64,000 nucleotides of DNA from the NCBI RefSeq assembly GCF_040276065.1, contig NZ_JBELOI010000011.1:65786-129785 (forward strand), written 5' to 3'. A program made the position numbers and the translations under genes. This document shows positions 1 to 9,123 of the stretch, one piece after another. This stretch comes from Castellaniella sp040276065 (lineage in GTDB: Bacteria > Pseudomonadota > Gammaproteobacteria > Burkholderiales > Burkholderiaceae_B). The notes below the pieces were generated by a model. The model ran no database searches and was not told the DNA's origin. It was given only the letters and a program-made list of their open reading frames with translations. How positions within the stretch are numbered: position 1 is the stretch's first letter; each line of letters starts with the position of its first letter.

Positions 1-530
1 TTCTTGATCGTGTCGCCCAGTGCCCGGACACTGGTGGGCTCGCCCACGATGCAGTAGTCCAGGGTTTCGCCGCGCTCGCTCAGCCGCTGGCAGACGTGCA
101 CCGTGCCCTCGATGGCCGGGCCTTCCTCATCGGATGTGATCAGCAGCGCGATCGAGCCCCGGTGGCGGGGATGGGCGGCGATGAATTCCTCGGCGGCGAC
201 GATGAAGGCCGCGATCGAGGATTTCATGTCGGCCGCGCCCCGGCCCACGAGCAGGCCGTCGCGCTCGGTGGGCCGAAAAGGCGGGCTCGCCCAATCCTCG
301 AGCGGGCCGCTGGGCACCACGTCGGTGTGCCCGGCAAAGACCAGCACGGGCGCTTCGGTGCCGCGCCGCGCCCACAGATTGGCCACCGGACCGCTGTCCA
401 TGGATTCGCAGGCGAAGCCCAGGGGTTCGAGCCTTTGCGCGATCAAGGCCTGGCAGCCCGCATCCTCGGGCGTGACTGAAGGCAGGGCGATCAGCGCCTC
501 GCACAGGGCGCGCACGGGGGAGCCGGACAT
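1..530 (-). CDS. dapE: Succinyl-diaminopimelate desuccinylase, N-terminal part (cut by window edge)
   Basis: Zinc enzyme of the M20 family that removes succinate from N-succinyl-LL-2,6-diaminopimelate in the cytoplasm, for lysine and peptidoglycan synthesis. About 176 N-terminal residues are visible. They carry the metal-binding patterns of the family: GHTDVVPSG (His about 68), GRGAADMKSS (Asp about 101) and TSDEEGP with the catalytic Glu pair (about 135-136). The start ATG at 530-528 overlaps the TGA of dapD as TGATG, so translation is probably coupled and both genes form one unit. The C-terminal half lies beyond base 1. Identification is firm; only the missing part is unknown. Confidence 0.95.
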   Translation of the reverse strand, partial: MSGSPVRALCEALIALPSVTPEDAGCQALIAQRLEPLGFACESMDSGPVANLWARRGTEAPVLVFAGHTDVVPSGPLEDWASPPFRPTERDGLLVGRGAADMKSSIAAFIVAAEEFIAAHPRHRGSIALLITSDEEGPAIEGTVHVCQRLSERGETLDYCIVGEPTSVRALGDTIK

Positions 531-1354
531 CAGGCCCTCAGCAGGTCGTTGATGCTGGTCTTGGCGCGGGTGCGGGCATCGACGCGCTTGACGATCACCG
601 CGCAGGCCAGGCTGTGGCTGCCGTCGGCCGCCGGCAGCGAGCCGGGCACCACCACCGAGCCGGCCGGCACCCTGCCGTAGCTGATCTCTCTGGTCGCCCG
701 GTCGTAGATGCGGGTGCTTTGCGAGATGAACACCCCCATCGCCAGGACCGAGTTTTCTTCGACGATCACGCCCTCGACGACCTCGGAGCGCGCGCCGATG
801 AAACAGTTGTCCTCGATGATGGTGGGGCCGGCTTGCAGAGGCTCGAGCACGCCGCCGATGCCCACGCCCCCCGACAGGTGGACATGGCGCCCGATCTGGG
901 CGCAGGACCCCACCGTCGCCCATGTGTCGATCATGCTGCCTTCGCCGACGTAGGCGCCGATGTTGACGTAGGAGGGCATCAGCACCACATCGCGGGCGAT
1001 GTATGCGCCCCGGCGCACCGTGGCCGTGGGCACCACGCGAAAGCCGTCGCGCCGGAAATCGTCGGGGCCGTAGTCCTCGAATTTCAGCGGCACCTTGTCG
1101 TAATAGAGCTGGGGCGCCTGGCCCATCACGCGATTGTCCTCGAGCCGGAACGAGAGCAGGACCGCCTTCTTGATCCACTGGTGCACCCGCCAGCCACCGT
1201 CGACCTTGTCGGCGACGCGCAGCGTGCCGCCGTCCAGGTCGGCAAGGGTCGCGGCGACCGCCTCGCGCACGTCGGCGGGCGCCTGGCCGGAATGCAAGGA
1301 CGCGCGGCCCTCCCAGGCGGCTTCGATGATGCCCTGTCGTGAGCGTGTGTCCAT
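530..1354 (-). CDS. dapD: 2,3,4,5-tetrahydropyridine-2,6-dicarboxylate N-succinyltransferase
   Basis: Transfers succinyl from succinyl-CoA to tetrahydrodipicolinate, the step before DapC/DapE in the succinylase branch of lysine synthesis. The 274-residue protein has the usual DapD length. It has an alpha N-terminal domain and a left-handed beta-helix of hexapeptide repeats (GAYIARDVVLMPSYVNIGAY, then IEDNCFIGARSEVVEGV). The start ATG at 1354 gives the expected N terminus MDTRSRQGIIEAAW. The same frame stays open upstream to 2083, but that stretch is antisense to the TerC gene and does not resemble DapD. It is followed directly by dapE with a one-base overlap. Confidence 0.96.
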   Translation of the reverse strand: MDTRSRQGIIEAAWEGRASLHSGQAPADVREAVAATLADLDGGTLRVADKVDGGWRVHQWIKKAVLLSFRLEDNRVMGQAPQLYYDKVPLKFEDYGPDDFRRDGFRVVPTATVRRGAYIARDVVLMPSYVNIGAYVGEGSMIDTWATVGSCAQIGRHVHLSGGVGIGGVLEPLQAGPTIIEDNCFIGARSEVVEGVIVEENSVLAMGVFISQSTRIYDRATREISYGRVPAGSVVVPGSLPAADGSHSLACAVIVKRVDARTRAKTSINDLLRA

Positions 1355-1476
1355 AGTGGGCTCGCGGTGCTTGCGCACGGTATGTGGATCGAGGCATGGA
1401 GGCCATTGCCCCGATCCGTTTGCAAAAGAGGCCATTATTGTAGCGGATGGCATCCACGAGCCCGCGGCATTTTGCG

Positions 1477-2184
1477 TCAGGCCCGCGCCTGCCTGGCCTT
1501 CTTGCGCCCCGCCAGAAATAGGCCCAGGCCGACGACCAGTAGCGCGCCCGCGATTTCGGCCGAGACCTTCAGCAGGGTGGTGGGCTCGCCCAGGCTTTCG
1601 GTGATCACGATGTCCGTGACCAGCATGCCGCCCGCGATCCAGCCCAGCAGGGCCGCACCGAACGTGACGACCAGCGGGTAGCGATCGATCAGCTTGAGCA
1701 CCAGCGTGCTGCCCCAGATGATGATGGGGACGCTCACGAGCAGCCCGAACACGACCAGCCCGATCTGGTGGTCCGCATGCGCGCCCTGGGCGGCGCCGGC
1801 GATGGCGATGACATTGTCCAGGCTCATGACAAAGTCGGCGATCAGGATGGTCTTGACGGCGGTCATGATCGAGGCGCCGCCCGCGATATTGCCGTGCGAA
1901 CCCTCCTCGGGCATCAGGAGCTTGACCCCGATCCAGAGTAGCAGCAGGGCGCCGATGATCTTCAGGTACGGCACGCTGAGCAGCGTCAGGGCGAAGGCGA
2001 TCAGCGCCACGCGCAAGCCGATGGCTCCCGCCGTGCCCCAGAGAATGCCTTGCAGGCGCTGCTTGGGCTGCAGGTTGCGGCACGCCAGGGCGATCACCAC
2101 GGCATTGTCGCCGCCCAGCAGGATGTCGATCATGATGATCTGAAAGACGGCGGCCCAGCTTAATGTTTGGAAGAGTTCAAGCAT
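1477..2184 (-). CDS. TerC/YjbE-family integral membrane protein, probable Mn exporter
   Basis: A 235-residue, very hydrophobic protein with about seven membrane segments. It shows the TerC-family signature of acidic residues inside membrane helices (IDILLGGDNAVVIALA near residue 20 and FVMSLDNVIAIAGAA near residue 115). Family members of this kind are tied to manganese efflux or metallation of exported proteins. The leader carries a yybP-ykoY manganese riboswitch (2380-2503), which supports a role in Mn2+ homeostasis. An AAGGGG ribosome-binding site lies 5 bases before the ATG. Substrate is inferred from family and riboswitch; the family call itself is strong. Confidence 0.9.
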   Translation of the reverse strand: MLELFQTLSWAAVFQIIMIDILLGGDNAVVIALACRNLQPKQRLQGILWGTAGAIGLRVALIAFALTLLSVPYLKIIGALLLLWIGVKLLMPEEGSHGNIAGGASIMTAVKTILIADFVMSLDNVIAIAGAAQGAHADHQIGLVVFGLLVSVPIIIWGSTLVLKLIDRYPLVVTFGAALLGWIAGGMLVTDIVITESLGEPTTLLKVSAEIAGALLVVGLGLFLAGRKKARQARA

Positions 2185-2339
2185 CGATTCCCCTTGGGAG
2201 GATGTTGTGGATCACGAAAAATCGCCGCGCCGCGTCTTCGGTTTGTCGCCGCCCGCGGAGGGCGGCGGGTGCCTCGGGGCGGCCCGGCGGCAAAAAAAGC
2301 AGTCCCGACCCTGCGCCGCCGCCCCGAAAGAGGCGCCAG

Positions 2340-2375
2340 AAACAAAAAGGCCTGAACCCCCGAGGGCCAGGCCTG
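2340..2375 (-). terminator. Intrinsic terminator in the TerC leader (riboswitch expression platform)
   Basis: On the minus strand the arms AGGCCTG and CAGGCCT (2348-2354 and 2368-2374) enclose a further CCC/GGG pairing, followed by TTTTTGTTT. It sits immediately downstream of the riboswitch aptamer and 155 bases before the TerC start. This fits transcription attenuation: Mn2+ binding would be expected to favour readthrough. Confidence 0.8.
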
Positions 2376-2379
2376 TCAT

Positions 2380-2503
2380 GAAGAGAAGACGCACCTTGCC
2401 CTGAGGCAAGGTCTTGCTCGCAACCATCGGTTGCCGGGGCGCCGGGCACCTGCAGGCAGGATGACCGTATTGACGACGCCGCGAAGCTGAGCTACTCCCC
2501 TTG
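2380..2503 (-). ncRNA. yybP-ykoY (manganese) riboswitch aptamer
   Basis: Read on the minus strand, the leader of the TerC gene begins with AAGGGGAGTAGC (2503-2492), the hallmark 5' segment of the yybP-ykoY family. It ends with the matching 3' segment GAGCAAGACCTTGCC, a CAGGGCAAGG return strand, and GTCTTCTCTT. Several paired segments lie between, including GCAACC/GGTTGC around 2420-2435. The family senses Mn2+ and commonly precedes TerC/YoaP/MntP-type genes, as here. A terminator hairpin follows directly. I rate this a confident motif match; a covariance search against the Rfam yybP-ykoY model would settle it. Confidence 0.9.
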
Positions 2504-2677
2504 AAGCGTGAATTATAAACTAATTGCCCATCCTTGCGATGGACGCGCATGCACAACGTGTTCCCTTCACGCACTCTCGCCGCGTGCGGGGCCAAAGGCC
2601 CGTCGGGCTATACTCCGGGTGCCCCGCCACGGGCGCCGCCGGCCGGCGGGGCGATGACCAAAATCCGGAATGCTGAT

Positions 2678-3835
2678 ATGCCTGAGCCCCTTCCTGGTGC
2701 CGCCGCACCGTTTCCCAATGCCGGCCTGGTCGGCCGCGCGGACGCTCGGGCACGCTTGCTGACACCGGCGCTGCTGCTCGAATGGGAGCCGCTCGAGGCG
2801 AACCTGGCCCGCATGCAGGCACATGCCGACCACGCCGGGGTGGCGCTCAGGCCCCACGCCAAGGCGCACAAGTGTCCGGAGCTGGCGCGCTTGCAACTGC
2901 GGCACGGGGCCGTGGGCGTATGCGTGGCAACCCCGGGGGAAGCGGCGGTGTTTGCCGCAGCCGGCTGCAGCGATATTCTCTTGACCTCGACGATCGGCAC
3001 CCGCCAGGCCTTCGAGCGGGTGGCCGATCTGGCGACCTGGATCCGGACGCTGACGGTGGTCTTTGACCATCCCGCTTGCGTCGAGGGTCTGGCGCAGGCG
3101 CTCGCGCGGCGTCAGGCGAGTGTGCGCGCGCTTGTGGATCTGGATCTGGGCGGACATCGCTCCGGCGTGGCCGACCCTCGCGCAGCCCGCGATTTGGCCG
3201 AGAAAATCGCCCGCTATCCCTGCTTCGAGCTGGTGGGGGTGCAGGCCTATGCCCACCACCTGTCGCACTGCCGCGTGAAGGCGGAACGCGAACGCCAGAT
3301 GCAGGTGGTCGGCGCGAAAATCCATCAGACTTTGGCGGCGCTCGGTCCGCTGCTGCCGCCGCGGCCGGTGGTGACGGGGGCCAGCACCGGCGCCTTCCTG
3401 CAGGAACTGGCGCTAGGCGTCTATACCGAACTGCAATGCGGCAGCTACGTCTTCATGGATGCGGAATACGATCTGGTTGATGCCGACGGCTCCGGCACGC
3501 CGATGTTCGGAACCTCGCTGTTCGTGCTTACGGCCGTGATCAGCGCCAACCACCCTGGCCAAGCCACGACCGACGCCGGCGAGAAGCGCTTCGTCTCCAA
3601 GCTGGGGACCCGACCGGTCATCGTCCGCGGTGCGCAGGCAGGGGCGAGTTACCTGCCCAGCAGCGATGAGCACGGCACGGTCACTTTGCCGGCCGGGGGG
3701 CGGCTCGCCGTGGGCGATCTGCTCGAAGTGCAGGTGCCCCATTGCGATCCCACCGTGAATCTCTACGACTGCATCCACGTCATGCGGGGCGATGCCCTGC
3801 AGGCAATCTGGCCTATCGCCGCCCGCGGGGCCTGA
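2678..3835 (+). CDS. DSD1/D-threonine aldolase-like PLP enzyme (alanine racemase N-terminal fold)
   Basis: A 385-residue fold-type III PLP enzyme. The motif RPHAKAHK (about residues 58-65) contains the PLP-binding Lys (K62). The C-terminal part has the HCDPTVN motif, typical of the His/Asp metal site of D-threonine aldolases and D-serine dehydratases of the DSD1 group. Such enzymes cleave D-threonine or other D-3-hydroxyamino acids to glycine plus aldehyde, or dehydrate D-serine; which applies here cannot be told. I place the start at ATG 2678, with GGAA seven bases upstream; an in-frame ATG at 2654 is the alternative. It stands alone, divergent from the TerC leader, with about 170 bases between. 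Confidence 0.85.
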   Translation: MPEPLPGAAAPFPNAGLVGRADARARLLTPALLLEWEPLEANLARMQAHADHAGVALRPHAKAHKCPELARLQLRHGAVGVCVATPGEAAVFAAAGCSDILLTSTIGTRQAFERVADLATWIRTLTVVFDHPACVEGLAQALARRQASVRALVDLDLGGHRSGVADPRAARDLAEKIARYPCFELVGVQAYAHHLSHCRVKAERERQMQVVGAKIHQTLAALGPLLPPRPVVTGASTGAFLQELALGVYTELQCGSYVFMDAEYDLVDADGSGTPMFGTSLFVLTAVISANHPGQATTDAGEKRFVSKLGTRPVIVRGAQAGASYLPSSDEHGTVTLPAGGRLAVGDLLEVQVPHCDPTVNLYDCIHVMRGDALQAIWPIAARGA

Positions 3836-4121
3836 TCCCTTCCGAACGATCCGCGCGGGGCGCCGCGTGATGCACGCCCCAGCGGCCTTCGTCGTCGCGC
3901 TGCCCAAGGCCCTTCTGCGCAAGGTTGCCAAACGAACCTCGGACCCCTTGTGAACCCCGATCGGCAGGGCCCTTGATCTGTGGACGTCCCTAGTCCGCAG
4001 TCGCGGGGCGGCATTGCGCAAGATCTCCTGAAAGCTCTGAAACGATGGGTACAAACCCTGGATTGCTAGGCCTTAAGGAATATAGGACACTGGACTTTGG
4101 ATCCAATTTGGGGACGGCGCG

Positions 4122-4817
4122 ATGATGGCTCTCGAAGACGCTAACGCTCCGCCATTCATGACTGCCGAGCAGCACGTCTATCGGCAATTGAGGGCCGAAA
4201 TCCTGTCGGGTCGGCTGGCCGGCGGTATCCGCCTGAACCAGGATGAAATCGCCAAGCGCCTGGGGGTCAGCCGCACGCCGGTGCGCCATGCTCTGCGCCG
4301 GTTGGGCAGCGAGGGGTTCATCACCAACCGGCCGAATTACGGCAGCGTCGTCACCAGCCTGAGCAGCCGGGACATCTTGGAGCTTTTCGAGATGAGGTCC
4401 CTGCTCGAGGGGTTCGCCGCTTCCTGCTCGCTCGCGAACCTGACCGATGCCGACATTGGCGCCCTGCTCGAGATGGCCGAACGGCTAGACGGCCTGTCGC
4501 TCACGTCCAGGGAGTGGCTCAAGAAGCACAACAAGCTGCACAGCACGATCTGCGGCTACGCCAAGCGCCCGATGTTGCAGCAGGCGGCCTGGGAGCTGCA
4601 GCAACGCACTGAACCTTACGTCAGGCTCTACCTGAGCGATAAAAAAGATACCGGCAGCAAAAGGCATCGGCACATCACGCTGATCAATACCTTATCGAGG
4701 AGGAACACCGAGGAGGTGGAGCAAGTCATGCGGATGCACGTCATGTCGTCGGCGCGCGGCGTGATCGATCTCCTGGCCTCACAGGAAATCCGGGCCGCCC
4801 ATGACAAGCATCCCTGA
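4122..4817 (+). CDS. GntR-family transcriptional regulator (FadR/FCD subfamily)
   Basis: A 231-residue regulator. An N-terminal winged helix (residues about 15-80, with QDEIAKRLGVSRTPVRHALRRL as the recognition region) is followed by an all-helical FCD ligand-binding domain (MRSLLEGFAASC, then HITLINTLSRRN with the His that usually binds metal or ligand). The gene lies directly upstream of hyuA on the same strand, about 200 bases away, so it most likely controls the hyu-ABC operon. The natural ligand is probably the substrate or product of HyuAB. ATGATG at the start leaves a one-codon uncertainty. Confidence 0.88.
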   Translation: MMALEDANAPPFMTAEQHVYRQLRAEILSGRLAGGIRLNQDEIAKRLGVSRTPVRHALRRLGSEGFITNRPNYGSVVTSLSSRDILELFEMRSLLEGFAASCSLANLTDADIGALLEMAERLDGLSLTSREWLKKHNKLHSTICGYAKRPMLQQAAWELQQRTEPYVRLYLSDKKDTGSKRHRHITLINTLSRRNTEEVEQVMRMHVMSSARGVIDLLASQEIRAAHDKHP

Positions 4818-4847
4818 GCCGGTCCCGCCCGCGACGGTACTCTCGCC

Positions 4848-4870
4848 TGCGTCAACGCAGGGTTGACGCA
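4848..4870. promoter_or_regulatory. Inverted repeat, candidate operator before hyuA
   Basis: TGCGTCAA (4848-4855) and TTGACGCA (4863-4870) form a perfect 8-bp inverted repeat with a 7-base spacer. It lies 30 bases after the GntR gene and about 150 bases before hyuA. Position and symmetry suit a dimeric regulator such as the neighbouring GntR protein. TTGACG could also serve as a -35 element. Binding is inferred only. Confidence 0.45.
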
Positions 4871-5018
4871 AAACCCTCCAACCAGTCCGAGGCCGGATGG
4901 GCCCGGGCGGCATTCACTGAATACAGTCTCTGCAGTAGATCGTCGAAGCAATCTTGTTGGTTGATGACTGAGGCCGATCGTCTGTCGGCCGGGTCGATTA
5001 TTCCAGGGAAATGATGGT

Positions 5019-7046
5019 ATGAACTCAGATGAGAATTTCAGGATTGGCGTGGATATCGGCGGGACCTTCACGGACATCACGCTGATGGACGCGGGCGGTG
5101 CGCTCGTCATGCTAAAGACGCCGTCCACGCCCAGCGCACCCGCCCGCGGGGTGGTCCGGGGCATCACCGAGATCCTGCAAAAGGCCGGCCGCAGGCCCGA
5201 GAATTGCCTCGACTTCGTCCATGGGTCGACCATCGGTGTCAACACGATCATCCGCCGTGATGGCGCTTGTGTCGGCCTGCTGATGACCAGTGGGTTCGAG
5301 GACATCCTGGAGCTTGCGCGCTGCAAGATGCCCAACCCCTTCAGCTTGTTTTCCTCGCGGCCCCTGCCGCTCATCCGGCGCAACTTCGTCAGAGGTATCC
5401 GCGAGCGCATCAACGGCAGTGGCCAGGTGGTCACCGCGCTCGATCCGGCGCAGCTAGAGGCGGCGGCCCGTCAACTGATGGAGCAGGGCGCCGAGCAACT
5501 GGCGATCTCGTTCCTGCATGCGTATCGCAATCCCGTCCACGAGCGGCAGGCCCGTGATTTCCTGGCACAGAAGTTCCCCTCGCTGAACATCACGATTTCC
5601 AGCGACATTTGGCCGCAGATACGAGAGTACGAGCGCACCACAGTGCTGACCATGAACAGCTACATCGCGTCGCGCGTGACGCAGTACCTGAACGAACTGA
5701 ATGCCGAGAAAGGCAGGATCGGCCTGCATTGCCCGTTCTATATGACCAGCTCGAACGGCGGGCTGGTGCCCTTGCAGCACGCCATCGAACAGCCCATCAA
5801 GACGCTGCTGTCGGGCCCGTCCTCGGGCGTGACCGCCACCCTGCAGCTCATGAAAGACTGCGCCATCGACCGCGCGATCACGATGGACATCGGCGGCACC
5901 AGCGCCGACATCTGCGTGCTGGACGGCCATCACGTGCCGTATGCGTGGGACCAGGAGGTCGCCGGCCTACCCATCATGCTGCCCAGTGTCGACGTCTCGT
6001 CGATCGGCTCGGGCGGCGGGTCGATCGCCTACATCGACAACCTGGGCCTGCTGAAGGTGGGGCCGCAAAGCGCGGGGGCCGACCCGGGGCCGGTGGCCTA
6101 CGATCTCCAGGGCACCGAGCCGACCCTCACCGACGCCTACTTGGTTGATGGCTACATCGATCCAGACAATTTCCTCGGGGGCGAGCTGGCGCTGCGCACC
6201 GACTTGTCCTATACGGCCATTGGCGAGCTCGGCAAGCGGCTGCGGCTATCGCCGGAAGCGGTGGCCGACGGCATCATCAAGATCTCTACCTCCAACCTGG
6301 TTGCGGAGATCAGCCGGCTGGCCGCCAAGAAGGGCCTGGATATCCGCGATTTCATCATGGTGCCCTATGGCGGGGCCGGTGCCACCCAGGCCTGCTTCGC
6401 GGCCGACGAACTGCACATCAAGAAGATCGTCATCCCGCCGACGCCCGGCACCTTCAGCGCCATCGGGGCGATTTTGTCGGATTTCCGGCTCGACTACGTA
6501 AAGAACCTGTTTTCGCCCTTCAACAAGCTGGACCATGCGGTGGTGCACGACTGGTTCCGGGAAATCGAGATGCGCGGCCGTGCGACCCTGAAGGATTCGC
6601 TTGACGTGGTCACGGAGATCGCGGTCATCCGCGCGGTCGGTGTCCGGTATCAGGGTCAGGGCTTCGAGGTCCCGGTCACCTTCGAGCACATCGACGACAT
6701 CCCCCGGCTCTTTGCCGAGGAATACAGCCGCCTGTACGGACCGCGACTCGATGATGGGCCGCTGGAGGTCATCAGCCTGCGGGGCACCGTCGTCGGCGTG
6801 CGGCGAAAGCCTGGGTTGACGGTGATGCGCCAGGACACCGGCGAGGCCCAGGGCGCGAAGCGCAAGATCATCACGAACGGCCAGGTGATCGAGTGTCCGG
6901 CCTACCGGCGCCAGGCACTGGGGTCCGGTTGGCGGGGCATGGGGCCCTTTGTGATCGACCAGGCCGATACCACTATCGTCGTCACGCATGGCTGGCGCGC
7001 CCACGTGGACGCTGCCGCCGTGATCCATCTGGAAAAGGAGTTCTGA
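5019..7046 (+). CDS. hyuA: Hydantoinase/oxoprolinase subunit A
   Basis: A 675-residue ATP-dependent subunit of the N-methylhydantoinase/5-oxoprolinase family, which opens cyclic amides (hydantoins, 5-oxoproline) together with HyuB. The N terminus has the ASKHA phosphate motif GVDIGGTFTDITLM. A second nucleotide-binding stretch is TMDIGGTSADICVLDG (about residue 288), followed by SIGSGGGSIAYID and PYGGAGATQACFAA. Length and order match single-subunit HyuA rather than the fused eukaryotic oxoprolinase. The gene is followed after one base by hyuB. Exact substrate is unknown: acetone carboxylase and acetophenone carboxylase subunits share this fold, but no third small subunit is present here. Confidence 0.9.
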   Translation: MNSDENFRIGVDIGGTFTDITLMDAGGALVMLKTPSTPSAPARGVVRGITEILQKAGRRPENCLDFVHGSTIGVNTIIRRDGACVGLLMTSGFEDILELARCKMPNPFSLFSSRPLPLIRRNFVRGIRERINGSGQVVTALDPAQLEAAARQLMEQGAEQLAISFLHAYRNPVHERQARDFLAQKFPSLNITISSDIWPQIREYERTTVLTMNSYIASRVTQYLNELNAEKGRIGLHCPFYMTSSNGGLVPLQHAIEQPIKTLLSGPSSGVTATLQLMKDCAIDRAITMDIGGTSADICVLDGHHVPYAWDQEVAGLPIMLPSVDVSSIGSGGGSIAYIDNLGLLKVGPQSAGADPGPVAYDLQGTEPTLTDAYLVDGYIDPDNFLGGELALRTDLSYTAIGELGKRLRLSPEAVADGIIKISTSNLVAEISRLAAKKGLDIRDFIMVPYGGAGATQACFAADELHIKKIVIPPTPGTFSAIGAILSDFRLDYVKNLFSPFNKLDHAVVHDWFREIEMRGRATLKDSLDVVTEIAVIRAVGVRYQGQGFEVPVTFEHIDDIPRLFAEEYSRLYGPRLDDGPLEVISLRGTVVGVRRKPGLTVMRQDTGEAQGAKRKIITNGQVIECPAYRRQALGSGWRGMGPFVIDQADTTIVVTHGWRAHVDAAAVIHLEKEF

Positions 7047-7047
7047 A

Positions 7048-9063
7048 ATGAAAGTCGAGAACCCGATCGAGCTGTCAATCTTCAACAACATGGTGGGTGC
7101 GATTGCAGAGGAAATGTGCGCCATCGTGGAGCGTACGGCCTACACGACCTTCATCAAGGAAACCAATGATTTCGGTGCCGCGCTGGCCACCCCGCAGGGC
7201 CTGTTCTTCGGTTACCCGCGCAAGGCGGGCACCACCTCCCAGCTCGCCGGCGACATCAGCGATGCCATCAAGTGGGTGGACGAATGGCGTGAGGGCGATA
7301 TTGTCCTTACCAACGACCCCTTCGCCACGGGCGCCATGGTCACCCACCTGCCTGACCTGACCCTGCTCGCTCCTATTTTCTTCGAGGGCGAGATCGTGGC
7401 TTACTGCTGGGGCTTCATCCACTCCTCGGACGTGGGCGGGCGCGTGCCGGGCAGCGTCGCGCCCTCGAACCAGGAGATATACCAGGAGGGCCTGCGCATC
7501 CCGCCGACCAAGCTGTACCGCGCCGGCGAACTGAACAAGGATCTGTTCGACATCCTCGAAGCCAACGTCAGGATTCCCTACCAGGTGTGGGGCGACCTGA
7601 AGGCCCTGATGTCGGCTTTTCACGTTGCCAAGCGCCGGCTGATGGACCTGTTCAGGAAAAACGGCCTGGCCAGGTCCAAGGCCTTGATTCAAGAATCCAT
7701 GGATTACGCCGAGGCCAAGGCACGTCACGTCTTCTCTGAAATTCCCGACGGGACCTACCGCTTCTGGGACTATATCGAGGATGACCTCGTTTCCGACAAT
7801 CCAGTGCGCATAGACCTGGCCCTGACCATCGAGGGTAGCAGCGTGCATCTGGACTACAGTGGCACTGATCCGCAGATCCTGGCGTCTTTCAACATTATCA
7901 GCGCCAGCAAGCCGCATCAGTGGCTGACACAGGGCATGGTCCACTACTTGCTGAGCAACGACCCGACCATCCCCGCCAATGGCGCCATCAAGCGACCCAT
8001 CCGGGTCACCGCACCGGCGGGTTGCCTGCTCAACGCCGTCCTGCCGGCAGCCACAGGCTCGCGGATCACCACGGCCCTGAAGCTGATGGACATCACGATG
8101 GGCGCATTGGCGCAGGCCGTGCCCAAGAACGTGCCGGCCGCGGGCTCGGGTAACGGCATGCTGGGCGTGCTCGCGATGCCCGACGTCGTCAATGGCGGCA
8201 AAAAGGTGAACGTCTATCCGGTGCTGATCGGCGGCTCGGGCGGGCGCGCTGAATCGGACGGATATGACGGCACCAACGCCACGTTTGCATTCCTGCGCAA
8301 CACGCCCATCGAAGCCATCGAATCGGAAATGGACATCTTGGTGCACGAATACCGCTACGTGCCGGATTCGGGCGGCCCAGGAGAATTCCGCGGCGGGCTG
8401 GGGGTGGGGCTCAAGCTTGAGGCGCTGTTGCCCGAAACCAGCTTCGCGATGCGTGGTATGGGCCGCACCCGCTTCGCGCCCTGGGGCGTTCACGGTGGCG
8501 AGTGCGGCGCCAAGACCAAGCTGGCTCTACTGAATGAAGGCAAGCCGAACGAGACCGCCATCCCGAAGCTCGACATCCTGCGCCTGGATCGCGACGACAC
8601 CCTGACGCTGTCGAGCTCTGGCGGCGGGGGCTATGGTGATCCTAGGCGACGGGCGCTGGCGGCCATTGCCGACGACCTCAAGTTCGGTTTCATCACCCGT
8701 GAGCAGGCCGAGCGCGTCTATGGCGTCGTGTTCGACCCTACGACGGGCGACATCGACCGCACGCGATCCGAGCGCAACCGGCTGTCGGGGGCGGCGCCGG
8801 ACGCCACCGGGGACCCGCGCTATGCCTATGGCGTGGATCGCGAGGCCTACGACCGCCTGTGGACACCGGAAAGCCGGCAGGCGCTGCTGCAGATACTGGA
8901 TTCTTTGGCGATCTTGCAGCGCTCCTACGTCAAGAACATGATCATGGACATGGCCACTGCCCTGAGTCGGGAGCGCTCCCTGGCCGCCATCGGCGGCGAG
9001 CAGATCCGCGAATGCTGGGACACGGTTCGGCTACGGCTGGGAGAACAGCCGGAAACCGCCTGA
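7048..9063 (+). CDS. hyuB: Hydantoinase/oxoprolinase subunit B
   Basis: A 671-residue HyuB-family subunit that works with HyuA in ATP-driven hydrolysis of a cyclic amide. The typical N-terminal sequence NPIELSIFNNMVGAIAEEMC and the conserved TNDPFATGAMVTHLPDL and GWGFIHSSDVGG-like segments are present. So is the C-terminal glycine-rich SSSGGGGYGDPRRR motif found in nearly all HyuB proteins. The start ATG at 7048 lies one base after the hyuA stop, with AAGGAG a few bases upstream, so the two are translated together. After the GYGDP motif the protein continues for about 140 residues, a normal family extension. Confidence 0.92.
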   Translation: MKVENPIELSIFNNMVGAIAEEMCAIVERTAYTTFIKETNDFGAALATPQGLFFGYPRKAGTTSQLAGDISDAIKWVDEWREGDIVLTNDPFATGAMVTHLPDLTLLAPIFFEGEIVAYCWGFIHSSDVGGRVPGSVAPSNQEIYQEGLRIPPTKLYRAGELNKDLFDILEANVRIPYQVWGDLKALMSAFHVAKRRLMDLFRKNGLARSKALIQESMDYAEAKARHVFSEIPDGTYRFWDYIEDDLVSDNPVRIDLALTIEGSSVHLDYSGTDPQILASFNIISASKPHQWLTQGMVHYLLSNDPTIPANGAIKRPIRVTAPAGCLLNAVLPAATGSRITTALKLMDITMGALAQAVPKNVPAAGSGNGMLGVLAMPDVVNGGKKVNVYPVLIGGSGGRAESDGYDGTNATFAFLRNTPIEAIESEMDILVHEYRYVPDSGGPGEFRGGLGVGLKLEALLPETSFAMRGMGRTRFAPWGVHGGECGAKTKLALLNEGKPNETAIPKLDILRLDRDDTLTLSSSGGGGYGDPRRRALAAIADDLKFGFITREQAERVYGVVFDPTTGDIDRTRSERNRLSGAAPDATGDPRYAYGVDREAYDRLWTPESRQALLQILDSLAILQRSYVKNMIMDMATALSRERSLAAIGGEQIRECWDTVRLRLGEQPETA

Positions 9064-9123
9064 TCAAGACTCTTTGATGACCGGGTCCCGATGGGGCCCA
9101 TGAATGGTCGGGAACCCAACGCG

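Noticed and set aside
1355..2083. Upstream extension of the dapD frame
   Set aside because: DapD homologs start at the ATG at 1354. The extension overlaps the TerC gene and has the composition of a shadow frame.
3838..4121. Possible small gene between the DSD1-like enzyme and the GntR regulator
   Set aside because: Short frames occur on the minus strand, but none has a ribosome-binding site or recognisable sequence; the stretch is most likely the regulator promoter region.
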